A DNA stretch of 64,000 bases from Lolium rigidum (lineage: Eukaryota > Streptophyta > Magnoliopsida > Poales > Poaceae). Location: the NCBI RefSeq assembly GCF_022539505.1, contig NC_061510.1:270081687-270145686 (forward strand), written 5' to 3'. Position 1 is the stretch's first letter, and each line of letters starts with the position of its first letter. The position numbers and the translations under genes were made by a program. Shown here in pieces: positions 11,866 to 23,629 of the stretch. The notes beneath the pieces were generated by a model, which saw only the letters and a program-made list of their open reading frames with translations, was not told the origin of the DNA and searched no databases.

Positions 11866-13085
11866 TGATTAAAATGGAAGAAAGTGAGACCAACAAGTCC
11901 GATGCACAAGAGAAATGGAATAAATGCCTCATACATTGTTGGTGAACACAAATATTAACATTCCGGGATGGCGTCAGTGAGACCAAGTCCGATACACAAG
12001 AGATTGATATTTGTGCTATCTTACCAGGCTCACTTACGCCACCCCAGAGTGTCGGTGACCAAACATTTTAATCATCGGCATTTTGAAAATACCAAAGCAA
12101 ATGGACTGACAAAATGGAATAAGTGCCTCATACATTGTTGGTCAACAGAAATACTATGGTCAGAAGCCATAGTTGCAGTATACGCCGCAGTATACTTTGC
12201 AGAAGGCCCCCCTTTCCCCGGCCGCCGTTCCGTGAACGGGTCCTTGACGAGACAACAACGACGATCTGCGCTCCGACGCAGAACCACGACAGTCTCAGCC
12301 GCCTCCCTTGTGGCCGTGTGTCCCGCGCCCTGCACTTTCGCCTTCTTGCCCGGTGAACCAATAGATTGATCATTGGAATAAGGAAACCGATGACGGCCGG
12401 TCGCAAGATTAGATTGCGATCGGCCGTCATCGGCTTCCTTATTCCAACGATTAGTATATTGTTCACCGGGCAAGAAGGCGAAGAGTGCATGGCGCAGGAG
12501 ACACGGCCACAAGAGAGGCAGCTAGGACTGGCGTGGTTCTGCGCCGGAGAGGCAGGTCGGCGTTGTTGTCTCGTCAAATACTCGTTCACGGAACGGCGGC
12601 CGGGGAAAGGGGGGCCCGTCTACAAAGTATATTGCGGCGTATAGGTGACTAAACATTCTAATCATCGGCACTAAAATGGAAGAAAGAGCCAAGTGGTATC
12701 TCAACTAGATATCATATGCCTCATACTTTGTTGGTCGAAAGAAATATTAACATTCGGGGGTGGGGTCGGCGAGGCCGGGTAGGATGCACAAGAGATTGAT
12801 ATTTGTGCCATCGCACCGGGCTCGGTGGCCGCACCCCGGAGTGTACAAGTGACCAAACAATTTAATCATCGGCACTAAAATGGAAGAAAGGCCAATGCAA
12901 TTAAGAAGTAGCTAGTATGAACTAAATGGAATGCCTCATACTTTGTTGGTCGAAACAAATATTAACATCCGGGGATGGAGTAAGTGAGGCCAGGTAGGAT
13001 GCACAAGATATTGATATTTGTGCCATCACACCAGGCTCACTTGCTCCACCCCAGTGTACGAGTGATCGACCAACCATCTAATCAT
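11866..13085. repeat. Tandem array of ~200-bp units, each containing a hairpin
   Basis: About four units share the phrases 'aatcatcggca', 'actaaaatggaagaaag', 'tttgttggtc' and 'gatatttgtgc'. Three complete units carry a near-palindrome of about 86 bases (11963-12048, 12754-12840, 12969-13054). Its arms, such as GGATGGAGTAAGTGAG and CTCACTTGCTCCACCCC, pair over some 40 bases around a very small loop. A fourth unit is interrupted by the long palindrome at 12179-12643. Confidence 0.75.
12179..12643. repeat. 465-bp long palindrome (foldback MITE-like)
   Basis: The two arms of about 225 bases are reverse complements with few differences. They start TATACGCCGCAGTATAC at 12179 and end with its inverse at 12643, folding about a centre near 12411 (CGCAAGATTAGATTGCG). 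The TA at each edge could be a TA target duplication, as in Tc1/mariner-type MITEs, but the ends are not Stowaway-like. It interrupts one unit of the surrounding array. The GC-rich open frames across it on both strands are a by-product of the palindrome. Confidence 0.8.
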
Positions 13086-13098
13086 CGGCAAGTACAAA

Positions 13099-13855
13099 AA
13101 CACCACCAAACCGAGCAACCATGGTGACATAAGTCAAGATGCTCAAACACACGTAGCATGCATGGAGCGAGATGCTCCAAAGGGATTATTCATCACTTGG
13201 TATATAGACCAAGTGATGCTGGCATAAGAGAGGCCAATCAAGAACCAGTAAATCCAGTAAGTGATAGATATGCCTAAACAAGCAACAACACATAGCATAT
13301 CCCAGCTAACCAGATGAGACAAGTCTTGGTAGCCAACTTAATCACCTAGCACCACCTAGCCTTTTAAAACCATCAGAAGCAGTCCTTTTTCTTCAAAGGA
13401 TACCACAGTGGCATTCATTTACATGATCCCCTACTGTGGATATCTCTATTTTCATCAAAGCCAACAAGAAATAGAAATTTATCATTACTCAGTTGAGTTC
13501 AAAACACCACCAAACCAGCAACCATGGTGACATAATTCAATATGCTCAAACACACATAGCATGCATGGAACAGATGCTCCAAAGGGATTATTCATCACTT
13601 GGTATATAGACCAAGTGATGCTGGCAAAAGAGAGGCCAATCAAGAACCAGTAAATCCAGTAAGTGATAGATATGCCTAAACAAGCAACAACACATAGCAT
13701 ATCCCAGCTAACCAAATGAGACAAGTCTTGGTAGCCAACTTAATCACCTAGCACCACCTAGCCTTTTAAAACCATCAGAAACAGTCCCTTTTCTTCAAAG
13801 GATACCACAGTGGCATTCATTTACATGATCCCCTACTGTGAATATCTCTATTTTA
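13099..13855. repeat. Direct duplication of ~350 bp, offset about 404 bp
   Basis: The segment from about 13099 to 13454 recurs at about 13503 to 13855 with few changes. Each copy contains a perfect 10-bp hairpin, CATCACTTGG / CCAAGTGATG with an 8-base loop (13191-13218 and 13593-13620). No coding potential is apparent. Confidence 0.8.
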
Positions 13856-15057
13856 GTATACCATCATAAGCATTCCATTTAAATCACACATTTTAGTATC
13901 TGTTCTTATCCAAGTTTTTGCCTCAGCCTTTGCATCACTGGCTGAGCCAAGACATCAAGCATCTGGCCAGGGAGCATTCTTTCTTTTTAGGGAACTATAT
14001 GAACTATATGCACATGATCCAAGTAAGCATCCCCACTAATCGAGCATTATAAGCATAGTAGCATACCATAAGCTCACAACAATCCATCAAGTAAATCTTC
14101 ACAAGGATACCACAGTAGCATAGTAGCATACCATAAGCTCACAAGAAACCATCATTTTCTTCACAAGGATACCACAGTAGCATACCATAGTAGCATTTAA
14201 ATGAACCAGTAGCATCAAAACCAACCAAATGTCCAACTAGCAAGCAATACCAAGTGAGCAAGTCTTCATTACCTTGTACAGGTTCAGACATGGATTTATA
14301 GAACAAGTACAGAGAGGCAGAGAGGCATAGACAATTTCTATAAGCATATAGAACACTCCAATTTCTGTAAGAATAGACAATTTCATTGTCACATCTTTCT
14401 ATAAGCATAGACAATAAGCATCTTCTTATGTCATATAGACAATTTCTATAAGCATAGACAATTTCATTACATTGTACAGGTTCAGAACAACATATAGAAC
14501 ACTCCAATAAGCATCACTAGCTCACCAGTTAATGGTAAGCAAGTACAGAGAGGCATAGACAATTTCTATTGCTTAAGACAAGCAACAACAAGGATTAGCA
14601 GCATAACAATATACTAACCACTAGCAATCCAGGCAGTTGTGGAGCATTTCGTCGAGCACGTTGTGCTCGCGCGGGGGAGGAAGAGGGAGGGGAGGGGAGG
14701 GAGCTCGCCGACGACGACGGCAGTTGTGGAGGAGCTCACCGACGACGACGGCAGGGGTGGAAGTCGCGGCGGCTCCTCCACCTTAACGCGACGGCGGCCC
14801 CTCCTAGCGGCGGCCCCTCCTCGCCGTAGCGGCAGCTTGTGCTGCAGGTGGCGGGGATGGGAGGAGCGTGGCGGCATGCGGCCCTCACGGAGGAAGGCGG
14901 CAGCGACGGCGATGGCGATGACCATGGCGGCGCACGGCGGTACGTATCGGAGGAGAGGGGAGAGGGGAGGGGAGAGGGGAGAGGGGAGAGGGGAGAGGGG
15001 AGAGGTGAACAAGCGTGGGGGAGGGCACGGCCGGCGCGCGCTGATATAAGTTCTCTT
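13856..15057. other. CACTA interior: AT-rich repeats then GC-rich block
   Basis: From 13860 to 14630 the sequence is AT-rich with repeated short phrases ('catagacaatttctataagca' type). From 14640 to 15050 it is GC-rich with a (GGGGAGA)-type microsatellite at about 14950-15006. Several overlapping frames are open in the GC-rich block, but they are low-complexity (runs of Arg, Gly, Pro, Ser) and none looks like a known protein. Confidence 0.5.
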
Positions 15058-15337
15058 AGTTCTGTGGCGCACCAGAATAAGTGCGCCACAGAATCAACAA
15101 CTTCTGTGGCGCACCGAAGCACGTGCGCCACAGAAAGACCTACACTAATAATTGGTGGTGGCAGGATGTGGGCCCCATGTAATTTCTGTGGCGCAGGGTT
15201 CGCTGGTGCGCCACAAAATTAAGCTATATCTGTGGCGCACCTTGTCTGGTGCGCCACAAAATAACATTCTGTGGCGCATTTTTAGTGGTGCGCCACAGAA
15301 CTAAGCTCCGCCTATAAGGGTTTTCCTACTAGTGATG

Positions 15338-17414
15338 GCCCTTCGCAGAGGGAAGCATGGATTACTATTTTTGTGCTAGAGCTTTTATTTTGAAAACATA
15401 GAAACAATTTTGTCAACGGTAGTAATAATTCATATGTGCTATGCATAATACTTCCTACAAGTTGCAAGCCTCATGCATAGAGTACTAATAGTGCTCGCAC
15501 CTTGTCCTAATTAGTTTGGATTAACACGGATTATCATTGCATGACATATGTTTCAACCAAGTGTCACAAAGGGGTACCTCTATGCCGCATGTACAAAGGT
15601 CCTAGGATATCAATTGCATTTGATTTCTCGTTTTTAACAGATCTCAACTTAGGACATCCATACCGGGACAACATAGACAACAGATAATGGACTCCTCTTT
15701 TAATGCATAAGCATTGAACAACAGATAATATTCTCATAAGAGAGTGAGGTTGTATGTTCAAACTGAAAATTTCCACCATGATACATGGCTTTGGTTAGCG
15801 GCCCAATGTTCTTCTCTAACAATATGCATACTCAAACCATTTGATCATGAAAATCACCCTTACTTCAGACAAGACGAACATGCATAGCATCTCACATGAT
15901 ATCCAACAAAGGTAAAAAGTTGATGGCGTCCCCAGAAACATGGTTACCGCTCAACAAGCAACTTATAGGAACTAAGACACATAACTACATACTCATCACC
16001 ACAATAGTTTTTAAGCTATTTGTCCCATGAGCTATATATTGCAAAGATAAAGGAATGAAATTTTAAAGGTAGCACTCAAGTAATTTACTTTGGAATGGCA
16101 GAAAAATACCACATAGTAGGTAGATATGCTGGACACAAATGGCATGGATTTTGGCTCAAGGTGTTTGGATGCACGAGAAGCATTTCCTCTCAGTACAAGG
16201 TTTGGGCTAGCAAGGTTGCTTACACAAGAACATATTGCAAAAGCATTATAAGACTCTACACTGTCTTCCTTGTTGTTCAAGCACTTTACCAGAAAATATC
16301 TAGACTTAGAGAGACCAATCATGCAAACCAAATTTTAACAAGCTCTAAGGTAGTTCTCCATTAATAGATTAAACTACATGATGCAAGAGCTTAAACATGA
16401 TCTATGAGAGCTCAAAACAATTGCCCAGTTATTCCAAACCATATGAAGCATTTTCTGATTCCAACCAAATAGCAATCAACGAAGCAATTTTCAGCCTTCG
16501 CCATTAACATTAAAGCACAACTAAGAACACAAGTGTTCCATATGAAAAAGCGGAGCGTAATATCTCCAATATAAGGAAGGTGGGATCCAACTTTATTCAA
16601 ACCAAAACAAAAATAAAAGCAAAAGATGCTCCAAGTAAAGAACATAAGATGTGATGGAATAAAAATATAGTTTCACTAGAAGTGACCTGATAAGTTGTCG
16701 ATGAAGAAGGGGATGCCTTGGGCATCCCCAAGCTTAGATGCTTGAGTCTTCTTAAAATATGCATGGATGAACCACCGGGGCATCCCCAAGCTTAGACCTT
16801 TCACTCTTCTTGATCATATTGTATCATCCTCTTCTCTTGACCCTTGAAAACTTCCTCCAACACCAAACTTCAAGCAAACCCATTAGAGGGTTAGTGCATA
16901 ATCAAAAATTCATACATTCAGAGGTGACATAATCATTCTTAACACTTCTGGACATTGCACAAAGCTTCTGAAAGTTAATGGAACAAAGAAACCCATTCAA
17001 TATAGCAAAAGCGGCAATGCGAAATAAAAGGAAGAATCTGTCAAAACAGAACAGTCCGTAAAGACGAATTTTACAGAGGCACTTAACTTGCTCAAACGGA
17101 AAAACTCGAAACTAATGAAAGTTGCGTACATATCTGAGGATCACGCACGTAAATTGGCAGATTTGTTTGATTTTTTTACAGAGAGTTCTACGCAAATTCG
17201 TGACAGACAGCAATTCTGTTTCTGCGCAGCAATCCAAATCTAGCATGAACTTTACCATAGAGACTTTACTTGGCACAAAAACATGATAAGGAGAGGTTTC
17301 TACAGTAGTAAAAGCTTCCAAGACTCAACAATACAGTAAATAAAATAAAACATGGGTTATCTCCCAAGAAGTGCTTTTCTTTAACGTCTTTTAGCTAGGC
17401 GCAGAAAGTGCAAA
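15338..17414 (-). other. Element B 3' internal non-coding region, distal part
   Basis: Homologous to the internal regions of C and, inverted, of A. With 10917-11302 it makes one non-coding block that the CACTA element interrupts. It carries the same triplet of PPT-like phrases, read as GGCATCCCCAAGCTTA on + (10918-10932 at the LTR, 16721-16736, 16777-16794), and the GGATGCC/GGCATCC inverted repeat (16711-16727). No recognisable ORF. Confidence 0.7.
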
Positions 17415-17829
17415 TTAAGTGTTATCTAGAGAAGAAGCATCAACATTACCTCGGGCTTTACGCCTACCCTTCTTACTCTTTTTCTTACCCTTCGGTTTAG
17501 GGAATACATGTCGGCCTCCCGGTGTAGAGGTGAATTTTAGGGTGCCTTCTCCCACATCTATGATTGCTCCCAATAGTTTCAGCAGGGATCTTCCAAGTGT
17601 GATTTGTCCTGTTCCTACACATTCAATAACAAGATAATCAGTGGATACTGTTCTTCCAAGAATGGTTGTATGCACACCCTCGGCTATTCCCTTAGGTATT
17701 ATAACAGGGTTATCAATAAGAGTTATTCCTTCTCCCCCTTCAACGAGTCCCCAAAGTGTCAAAGATTCATAATACTCTTAGGCATAAGGCAAAATTCAGA
17801 CATAATATCACAATGGGCATGAAAAGTTT
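17415..17829 (-). pseudogene. Element B aspartic-protease-like ORF, 3' part
   Basis: The open frame from 17762 to 17415 (115 residues) contains ITLGRSLLKLLGAIIDVG, which matches the flap and ILGRPFL-type region near the end of plant retropepsins. It ends in a basic tail (KPKGKKKSKKGRRK) and DASSLDNT. The preceding 65 bases up to the solo LTR can be read in another frame as a degraded start of the same domain; no intact D-[ST]-G active site is visible. The ORF is cut off from the gag part (19551-20011) by the solo LTR. It is a broken copy; the family call is fairly secure from the homologous ORF of element A. Confidence 0.65.
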
Positions 17830-19550
17830 TGATACGTCTCCAACGTATCTATAATTTCTTATGTTCCATGCTACTTTATTGATGATATCTACATGTTTTA
17901 TGCATACTTTATGTCATATTTATGCGTTTTCCGGAACTAACCTATTGACGAGATGCCGAAGTGCCAGTTCCGTTTTCTGCTGTTTTTGGTTTCGAAATCC
18001 TAGTAAGGAAATATTCTCGGAATCGGACGAAATCAACGCCCAGTACCCTATTTTCACCGGAAGCTTCCAGAACACCCGAGAGGGACCAGAGGGGGGCCAC
18101 AGGGGCCCCACACACTAAGGTGGCGCAACTTGAGGGGGGGCACGCCGGCCTGGTGTCTGGCCCCACCAGACCCCCTCCGAGGCTCCCCTTTCGCCTATAT
18201 AAGGTCCCTGACCTAAAACCTCGATACGAATAAGCCACGGTACGAGAAAAGTTCCAGAGCCACCGCCATCGCGAAGCCAAGATCTGGGGGACAGGAGTCT
18301 CTGTTCCGGCACGCCGCCGGGACGGGGAAGTGCCCCCGGAAGGCTTCTCCATCGACACCGCTGCCATCTCCACCGCCATCTTCATCACCGCTGCTTGCTC
18401 CCATGAGGAGGGAGTAGTTCTCCATCGAGGCTCGGGGCTGTACCGGTAGCTATGTGGTTCATCTCTCTCCTATGTACTTCAATACAATAATCTCATGAGC
18501 TGCCTTACATGATTGAGATTCATATGATGATGCTTGTAATCTAGATGTCATTATGCTAGTCAAGTGGGTTTTACTTATGTGATCTCCGGAGACTCCTTGT
18601 CCCACGTGTGTAAAGGTGACAGAGTGTGTGCACCGTGTGGGTCTCTTAGGCTATATTTCACGAATACTTATTCACTGTTATGAATGGCGTAGTGAAGTGC
18701 TTATTTATATCCCTTTATGATTGCAATGTGTTTTGTATCACTATTTATCTATGTGCTACTCATGTGATGTTATTAAAGTAGTCTATTCCTCCCGCATGGT
18801 GTAATGGTGACAAGTGTGTGCATCGTGTAGTTCTTGTCGTAGATTATGATCATGATCTCTTGTAGATTGTGGAGTTAATTGTCATTATGATAGTATTGAT
18901 GTGATCTATGCCTCCTTCGTAGTGTGATGGTGACAGTGTGCATGCTATGTTAGTACTTGGTATATTTTGCAAAGATCTATTATACTCTAAGGTTACTTAA
19001 ACATGAATATCGAATGTTGTGGCGCTTGTTAACTCCGGCATTGAGGGTTCGTGTAATCCTACACAATTAGTGGTGTTCATTATCAAACAAGAGTATATGT
19101 AGCACAAAGGAAAGAGAACTTATTTATTATGTGATCAATATTGAGAGTGTCCACTAGTGAAAGTATAATCCCTAGGCCTTGTTCCTAAATACTGTTATCG
19201 CTGCTTGTTTACTGTTCTACTGCATGTTTACTTCCCGCAATATTACTACCATCAACTGCACGCCAGCAAGCTATTTTCTGGCACCGTACTACTGCTCATA
19301 CTTATTCATACCACATGTATTTCACTATCTCTTCGCCGAACTAGTGCACCTATTTGGTGTGTTGGGGACACAAGAGACTTCTTGCTTTGTGGTTGCAGGG
19401 TTGCTTGAGAGGGATATCTTTGACCTCTTCCTCCCTGAGTTCGATAAACCTTGGGTGATCCACTTAAGGGAAAACTTGCTGCTGTTCTACAAACCTCTGC
19501 ACTTGGAGGCCCAACACTGTCTACAAGAATAGAAGCACCCGTAGACATCA
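17830..19550 (+). mobile_element. Solo LTR (1721 bp) of a gypsy-type retrotransposon
   Basis: It starts TGATACGTCTCCAACG and ends GTAGACATCA, with perfect 5-bp duplications AGTTT on each side (17825-17829 and 19551-19555). There is no internal region or second LTR between the duplications, so it is a solo LTR left by recombination between two LTRs. A TATATAAG box lies at 18197-18204. The first third resembles the A/B/C LTRs; the 3' two thirds differ, so it is from a related but distinct family. Confidence 0.9.
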
Positions 19551-20011
19551 AGTTTCACCACCAATAACAACTTTAATAGTAGGGTCCCACATTGAAGGTT
19601 CAGAGTTCACTAAAACTTGATCAAGACGGTTACGAACATAACTATAATTTTCTTTCAAGCAAGATGCACTTATCTCAAGAGTGTTTAATCTATTATAAAT
19701 GCTAATAAGAGCTGAATCAAAGTTATTAGCTGAACTATGTGATGCAATCAATTATTTTATGGCATTAAAGCTTGATCACCATTGCAATGAAGGGAATCTC
19801 CTCCTACTACATCATCCAAGGCATATCTATTGCGAATCATAAGCCCAAAATAAAAATTACTAAGGAGCAGACTTACAGTCATTTGAGGTTCAGCTTTACG
19901 ATAAGAATCAAAAATTCTAGACCAAGCATCTTTAAAACTCTCCTCATCCCCTTGTTTAAAAGTAAAGACTAATTCCTCAGGTGAAGAAGTAACAGGTACG
20001 GAGCTAGACAT
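19551..20011 (-). pseudogene. Element B gag, N-terminal part, degraded
   Basis: The ATG at 20011 opens a short frame with the gag-like phrase FTFKQGDEESFKDAWSRIF, typical of the capsid region of this gypsy group. It closes at 19757 after 84 residues. A following frame (19751-19548) continues with a coiled-coil-like segment (NNFDSALISIYNRLNTLE) and is ended by the solo LTR. Compared with the gag of element A, B lacks most of the domain, so B could not supply a working capsid. Confidence 0.65.
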
Positions 20012-20277
20012 GGTAACAAAAGTAAACTAAATGCAAGTAACTAATTTTTTTGTGTTTTTGATATAGAGCCAATAAACAAGACAGTAAATAAAGTAACTAA
20101 TTTTTTTGTGTTTTCGATATAGAGCTAGTAAATAAGACAGAAAGTAAAGCAACTAATTTTTTTTTGTGTGTTTTTGGATATAAAGCAAACAAGACAACAA
20201 ATAAAATAAAGTAAAGCAAGACAAAAACAAAGTAAAGAGATAGGATGTGGAGACTCCCCTTGCAGCGTGTCTTGATC

Positions 20278-20295
20278 TCCCCGGCAACGGCGCCA
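20278..20295 (-). other. Primer binding site of element B (tRNA-Asp)
   Basis: TCCCCGGCAACGGCGCCA on the + strand equals the tRNA-Asp 3' end, so the - strand site is a perfect match. It lies 11 bases from the LTR edge at 20307, the same spacing as in C and A. Confidence 0.9.
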
Positions 20296-20306
20296 GAAAA
20301 AGAGCT

Positions 20307-21894
20307 TGATAACGCGTGAAGCACACGTCCGTTGGGAACCCCAAGAGGAAGGTGTGATGCGTACAGCAGCAAGTTTTCCCTCAGAAAGAAACCGAGGTTA
20401 TCGAACCAGTAGGAGCCAAGAAGCACGTGAAGGTTGTTGGTGAAGGAGTGTACTGCAGCGCAACACCAGTGAAACCGGCGCCAACGTGGAACCTGCACAA
20501 CACAATCAAGATACTTTGCCCCAACGTAACAATGAGGTTGTCAATATCACCGGCTTGCTGAAAACAAAGGATTAAACGTATCGAGTGGAAGATGATGTTT
20601 GTTTGCAAAGAACAGTAAAGAACAATGATTACAGTGGATTGTATTCAGATGTGAAAGAATGGACCGGGGTCCATAGTTCACTAGTGGTGTCTCTCCAATA
20701 AGATAACTAGCATGCTGGGTGAACAAATTACAGGTGGGCAATTGACAAATAAAGATTCAATACATATCAATGATGATTACTATGAGATTTAATCAGGGCA
20801 TTACGACAAAGTACATAGACCGCTATCCAGCATGCATCTATGCCTAAATAATCCACCTTCGGGTTAGCATCCGCACCCCCTCCAGTATTAAGTTGTAAAC
20901 AACAGATAATTGCATTAAGTATGGTGCATAATGTAATCAACACAAATATCCTTAGACAAAGCATCGATGTTTTATCCCTAGTAGCAATAGCACATCCACA
21001 ACCTTAGAACTTTATGTCACTGTCCCAGATTAAATGGAGGCATGAACCCACTATCGAGCATAAATACCCCCTCTTGGAGTTACAAGTATCAACTTGGCCA
21101 GAGCCTCTACTAGCAACGGAGAGCATGCAAGAACATAAAAAACACATATATGATAGATTGATAATCAACTTGACATAATATTCTAGATTCATCGGATCCC
21201 ACCAAACACAACATGTAGCATTACAAATAGATGATCTTGATCATGTTAGGCAGCTCACAAGATCTAAACAATGATAGCACAAGCGGAGAAGACAACCATC
21301 TAGCTACCGCTATGGACCCATAGTCCAAGGATGAACTACTCACGCATCAATCCGGAGGCGGGCATGATGATGTAGAGCCCTCCGGTGATGATTCCCCTCT
21401 CCGGCAGGGTGCCGGAGGCGATCTCCTGAATCCCCCGAGATGGGATTGGCGGCGACGGCGTGTTTGGAAGGTTTTCCGTATCGTGGCTCTCGGTACAGGG
21501 GTTTTCGCGACGAATGCTTTAAGTAGGCGGAAGGGTAGGTCAGGGGGCGACGCGGGGCCCCCACACCATAGGCCGGCGCGGGCCCCAGGCAGGCCGCGCC
21601 GCCGTATGGTGCCGGCCCCTCACGGCCCCACTTCGTATCTCCTCCGGTCTTCTGGAAGCTTCGTGGAAAAATAAGCCCCTGGGCGTTGATTTCGTCCAAT
21701 TCCGAGAATATTTTATTTGTAGGATTTCTGAAACCAAAAACAGCAGAAAACAGCAACTAGCGCTTCGGCATCTTGTTAATAGGTTAGTGCCGGAAAATGT
21801 ATAATAATGATGTAAAGTATGTATAAAACATGCAAGTATTGTCATAAAAGTAGCATGGAACATAAGAAATTATAGATACGTTTGAGACGTATCA
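20307..21894 (-). repeat. Element B 5' LTR (1588 bp)
   Basis: It runs from TGATAACGCGTGAAGC (20307) to GAGACGTATCA (21894) and is followed by the ATGGG duplication. Its partner LTR is the C-split copy with inner edge at 10916. The A element's 3' LTR differs by one base in total length. Confidence 0.92.
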
Positions 21895-23629
21895 ATGGGA
21901 GAGAATGAAATCTTTGGTAAAGAATTGCCCTACCCATGGACTAACTACTTGGATGATCATCCAAGCCTTTTATGCAGGATTGAATTTTTCCTCAAGGAAC
22001 CTATTGGATTCAGCTGCTGGAGGTACTTTTATATCCATCACCTTGGGCGCCACGACGAAGCTTCTTGATGATATGATGATCAATTACTCTGAATGGCACA
22101 CTGAAAGAACTCCTCAAGGTAAGAAGGTAAATTCTGTTGAAGAAACCTCTTCTTTGGGTGATAAGATTGACGCTATTATGTCTATGCTTGCAAATGGTAG
22201 ATCTCATATTGATCCTAATAATGTTCCTTTAGCTTCATTGGTTGCTCAAGAAGAAAATGTTGATGTGAATTTCATTAAGAATAATAATTTCAACAACAAT
22301 GCTTATAGGAATAATTATGGTAACAACAACTATATGCCATATCCTTCTAATAATGGTAGTGGTAATTCTTATGGTAGATCTGTTTTGCCTAGTGGGGAAA
22401 AGATACTAGAAATTGAAAGAACTACTAAGAGCTTTATGCAGTCACAATATGAGCAAAAAGAATTGTTTACTAAAACTATGAATGAACAATCTGCCTTGTT
22501 GAAAAATATAGGAAACCAACTTGAAAATTTGAATATGAAAATTTCTGGTTTGCAAACTAAACTTTCAAATGCTGAAAATCGAATCTCATATATGTCTGAA
22601 TCACAATCTTCTTTAATTAATAAAATGGCTGCTAAACCTGAGGATAATGATAAAAAAATTCTGCTACAGCAAATGCCATCCAAGTTCGAATTAATGATAA
22701 TATTAGAATGTTGGCTGAATTGCATGCTAGGTGGGATAGAGAAGAAAAAGAAAAACTTGCTAAAGAGAATAATGTAGCTAAAGTTTGGACTATTACCACC
22801 ACTAGTAATGTTGATTCTACACATGTTGCTACACCTCCTACTATCAATGGTAAAATAATTGGTGTTGGCAATGTTTTTACTCCTAGTGCAAAGCGTGCAA
22901 AATTGCCTGAAACTGCTGAAACTGCTTGTGATAAAACTGCTGAAATTTTTCAAAATATTGTGGACAATGATTCCATTGTTGTAGATCATAATGGTTTAGA
23001 TTTTGATGATTGTCATATTACTGAAGTTATAAAGTTCTTACAAAAACTTGCTATAAGTCCTAATGCTAGTGCTATAAATTTAGCCTTTACAAAACATATT
23101 ACAAATGCTCTCATTAAAGCTAGGGAAGAGAAATTAAAACTTGAAGCTTCTATTCCTAGGAAGTTGGAAGATGGTTGGGAGCCCATCATTAAGATGAAAT
23201 TCAATGATTTTGAATGTAATGCTTTATGTGATCTTGGTGCAAGTATTTCTGTTATGTCTAAGAAAATTTATGATATGCTTGACTTGCCACCATTGAAAAA
23301 TTGTTAGTTGGATGTTAATTTTGCTGATAATTCTAAAAAGAAACCTTTGGGGAGGATTGATAATGTTCACATTACGGTTAACAATAACCTTGTCCCCGTT
23401 GATTTTGTTGTCTTGGATATTGAATGCAATGCATATTGTCCTATTGTCTTGGGAAGACCCTTTCTTCGAACTGTTGGTGCTGTTATTGATATGAAAGAAG
23501 GAAATATTAAGTATCAATTTCCTCTCAAGAAAGGTATGGAACACTTCCCTAGAAAGAGAATGTAGTTGCCTTTTGATTCTATTATTAGAACAAATTATGA
23601 GGTTGATGCTTCTTCTCTTGATAATACTT
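21895..23629 (+). pseudogene. Element A gag remainder and retropepsin-like protease
   Basis: The gag frame resumes directly after the ATGGG duplication. The first ORF (to 22777) has the capsid end, then an Asn/Tyr/Gly-rich linker (residues near 22290-22370) and a coiled coil (GNQLENLNMKISGLQTKLS). A shift of one base at the A7 run 22652-22658 moves the frame; the second ORF (to 23307) contains DLGASISVMSKKIY, an aspartic protease active-site motif with Leu in place of the usual Ser/Thr. A TAG at 23305 interrupts it, and the same frame continues to VLGRPFLRTVGAVIDM, with stop TAG at 23563-23565 and a trailing DASSLDNT. No zinc knuckle, reverse transcriptase or integrase follows. Gag-protease only; inactive as it stands. 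Confidence 0.8.

Larger units (their letters stand above)
11303..15334. mobile_element. Non-autonomous CACTA transposon (4.03 kb) inside element B
   Basis: The termini are CACTAGTAGGAAAAGCC at 11303 and the inverse GGGTTTTCCTACTAGTG ending at 15334, flanked by the 3-bp duplication ATG (11300-11302 and 15335-15337). Both subterminal regions carry repeated TGTGGCGCAC / GTGCGCCACAGAA phrases in both orientations (about 11340-11500 and 15060-15300), as expected for transposase-binding repeats. No transposase ORF is present. The interior holds a tandem array of hairpin-forming units, a 465-bp palindrome, a duplicated segment of about 350 bp, and a GC-rich block (14640-15050). Movement would need a transposase from another element. 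Confidence 0.9.
2652..21894 (-). mobile_element. Element B: minus-strand LTR retrotransposon inserted in gag of A
   Basis: The insertion is flanked by the 5-bp target duplication ATGGG (2647-2651 and 21895-21899). On the - strand the 5' LTR is 20307-21894 (1588 bp), then the primer site (20278-20295), a decayed gag (20011 downward), a protease-like ORF (17415-17829), non-coding DNA, and the 3' LTR. The 3' LTR is split by element C into 2652-3086 and 9764-10916 and also totals 1588 bp. B's LTRs match A's closely in length and sequence, so the two are one family. B also hosts a CACTA element (11303-15334) and a solo LTR (17830-19550). No reverse transcriptase or integrase is visible. Confidence 0.9.

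Noticed and set aside
12072..12644. Frames of 90-150 codons on both strands around 12.1-12.6 kb
   Set aside because: They are a by-product of the 465-bp palindrome, with mirror-image translations on the two strands.
14614..15222. Possible gene in the GC-rich block of the 4-kb CACTA
   Set aside because: Low-complexity Arg/Gly/Pro/Ser translations over a GGGGAGA microsatellite and subterminal repeats.
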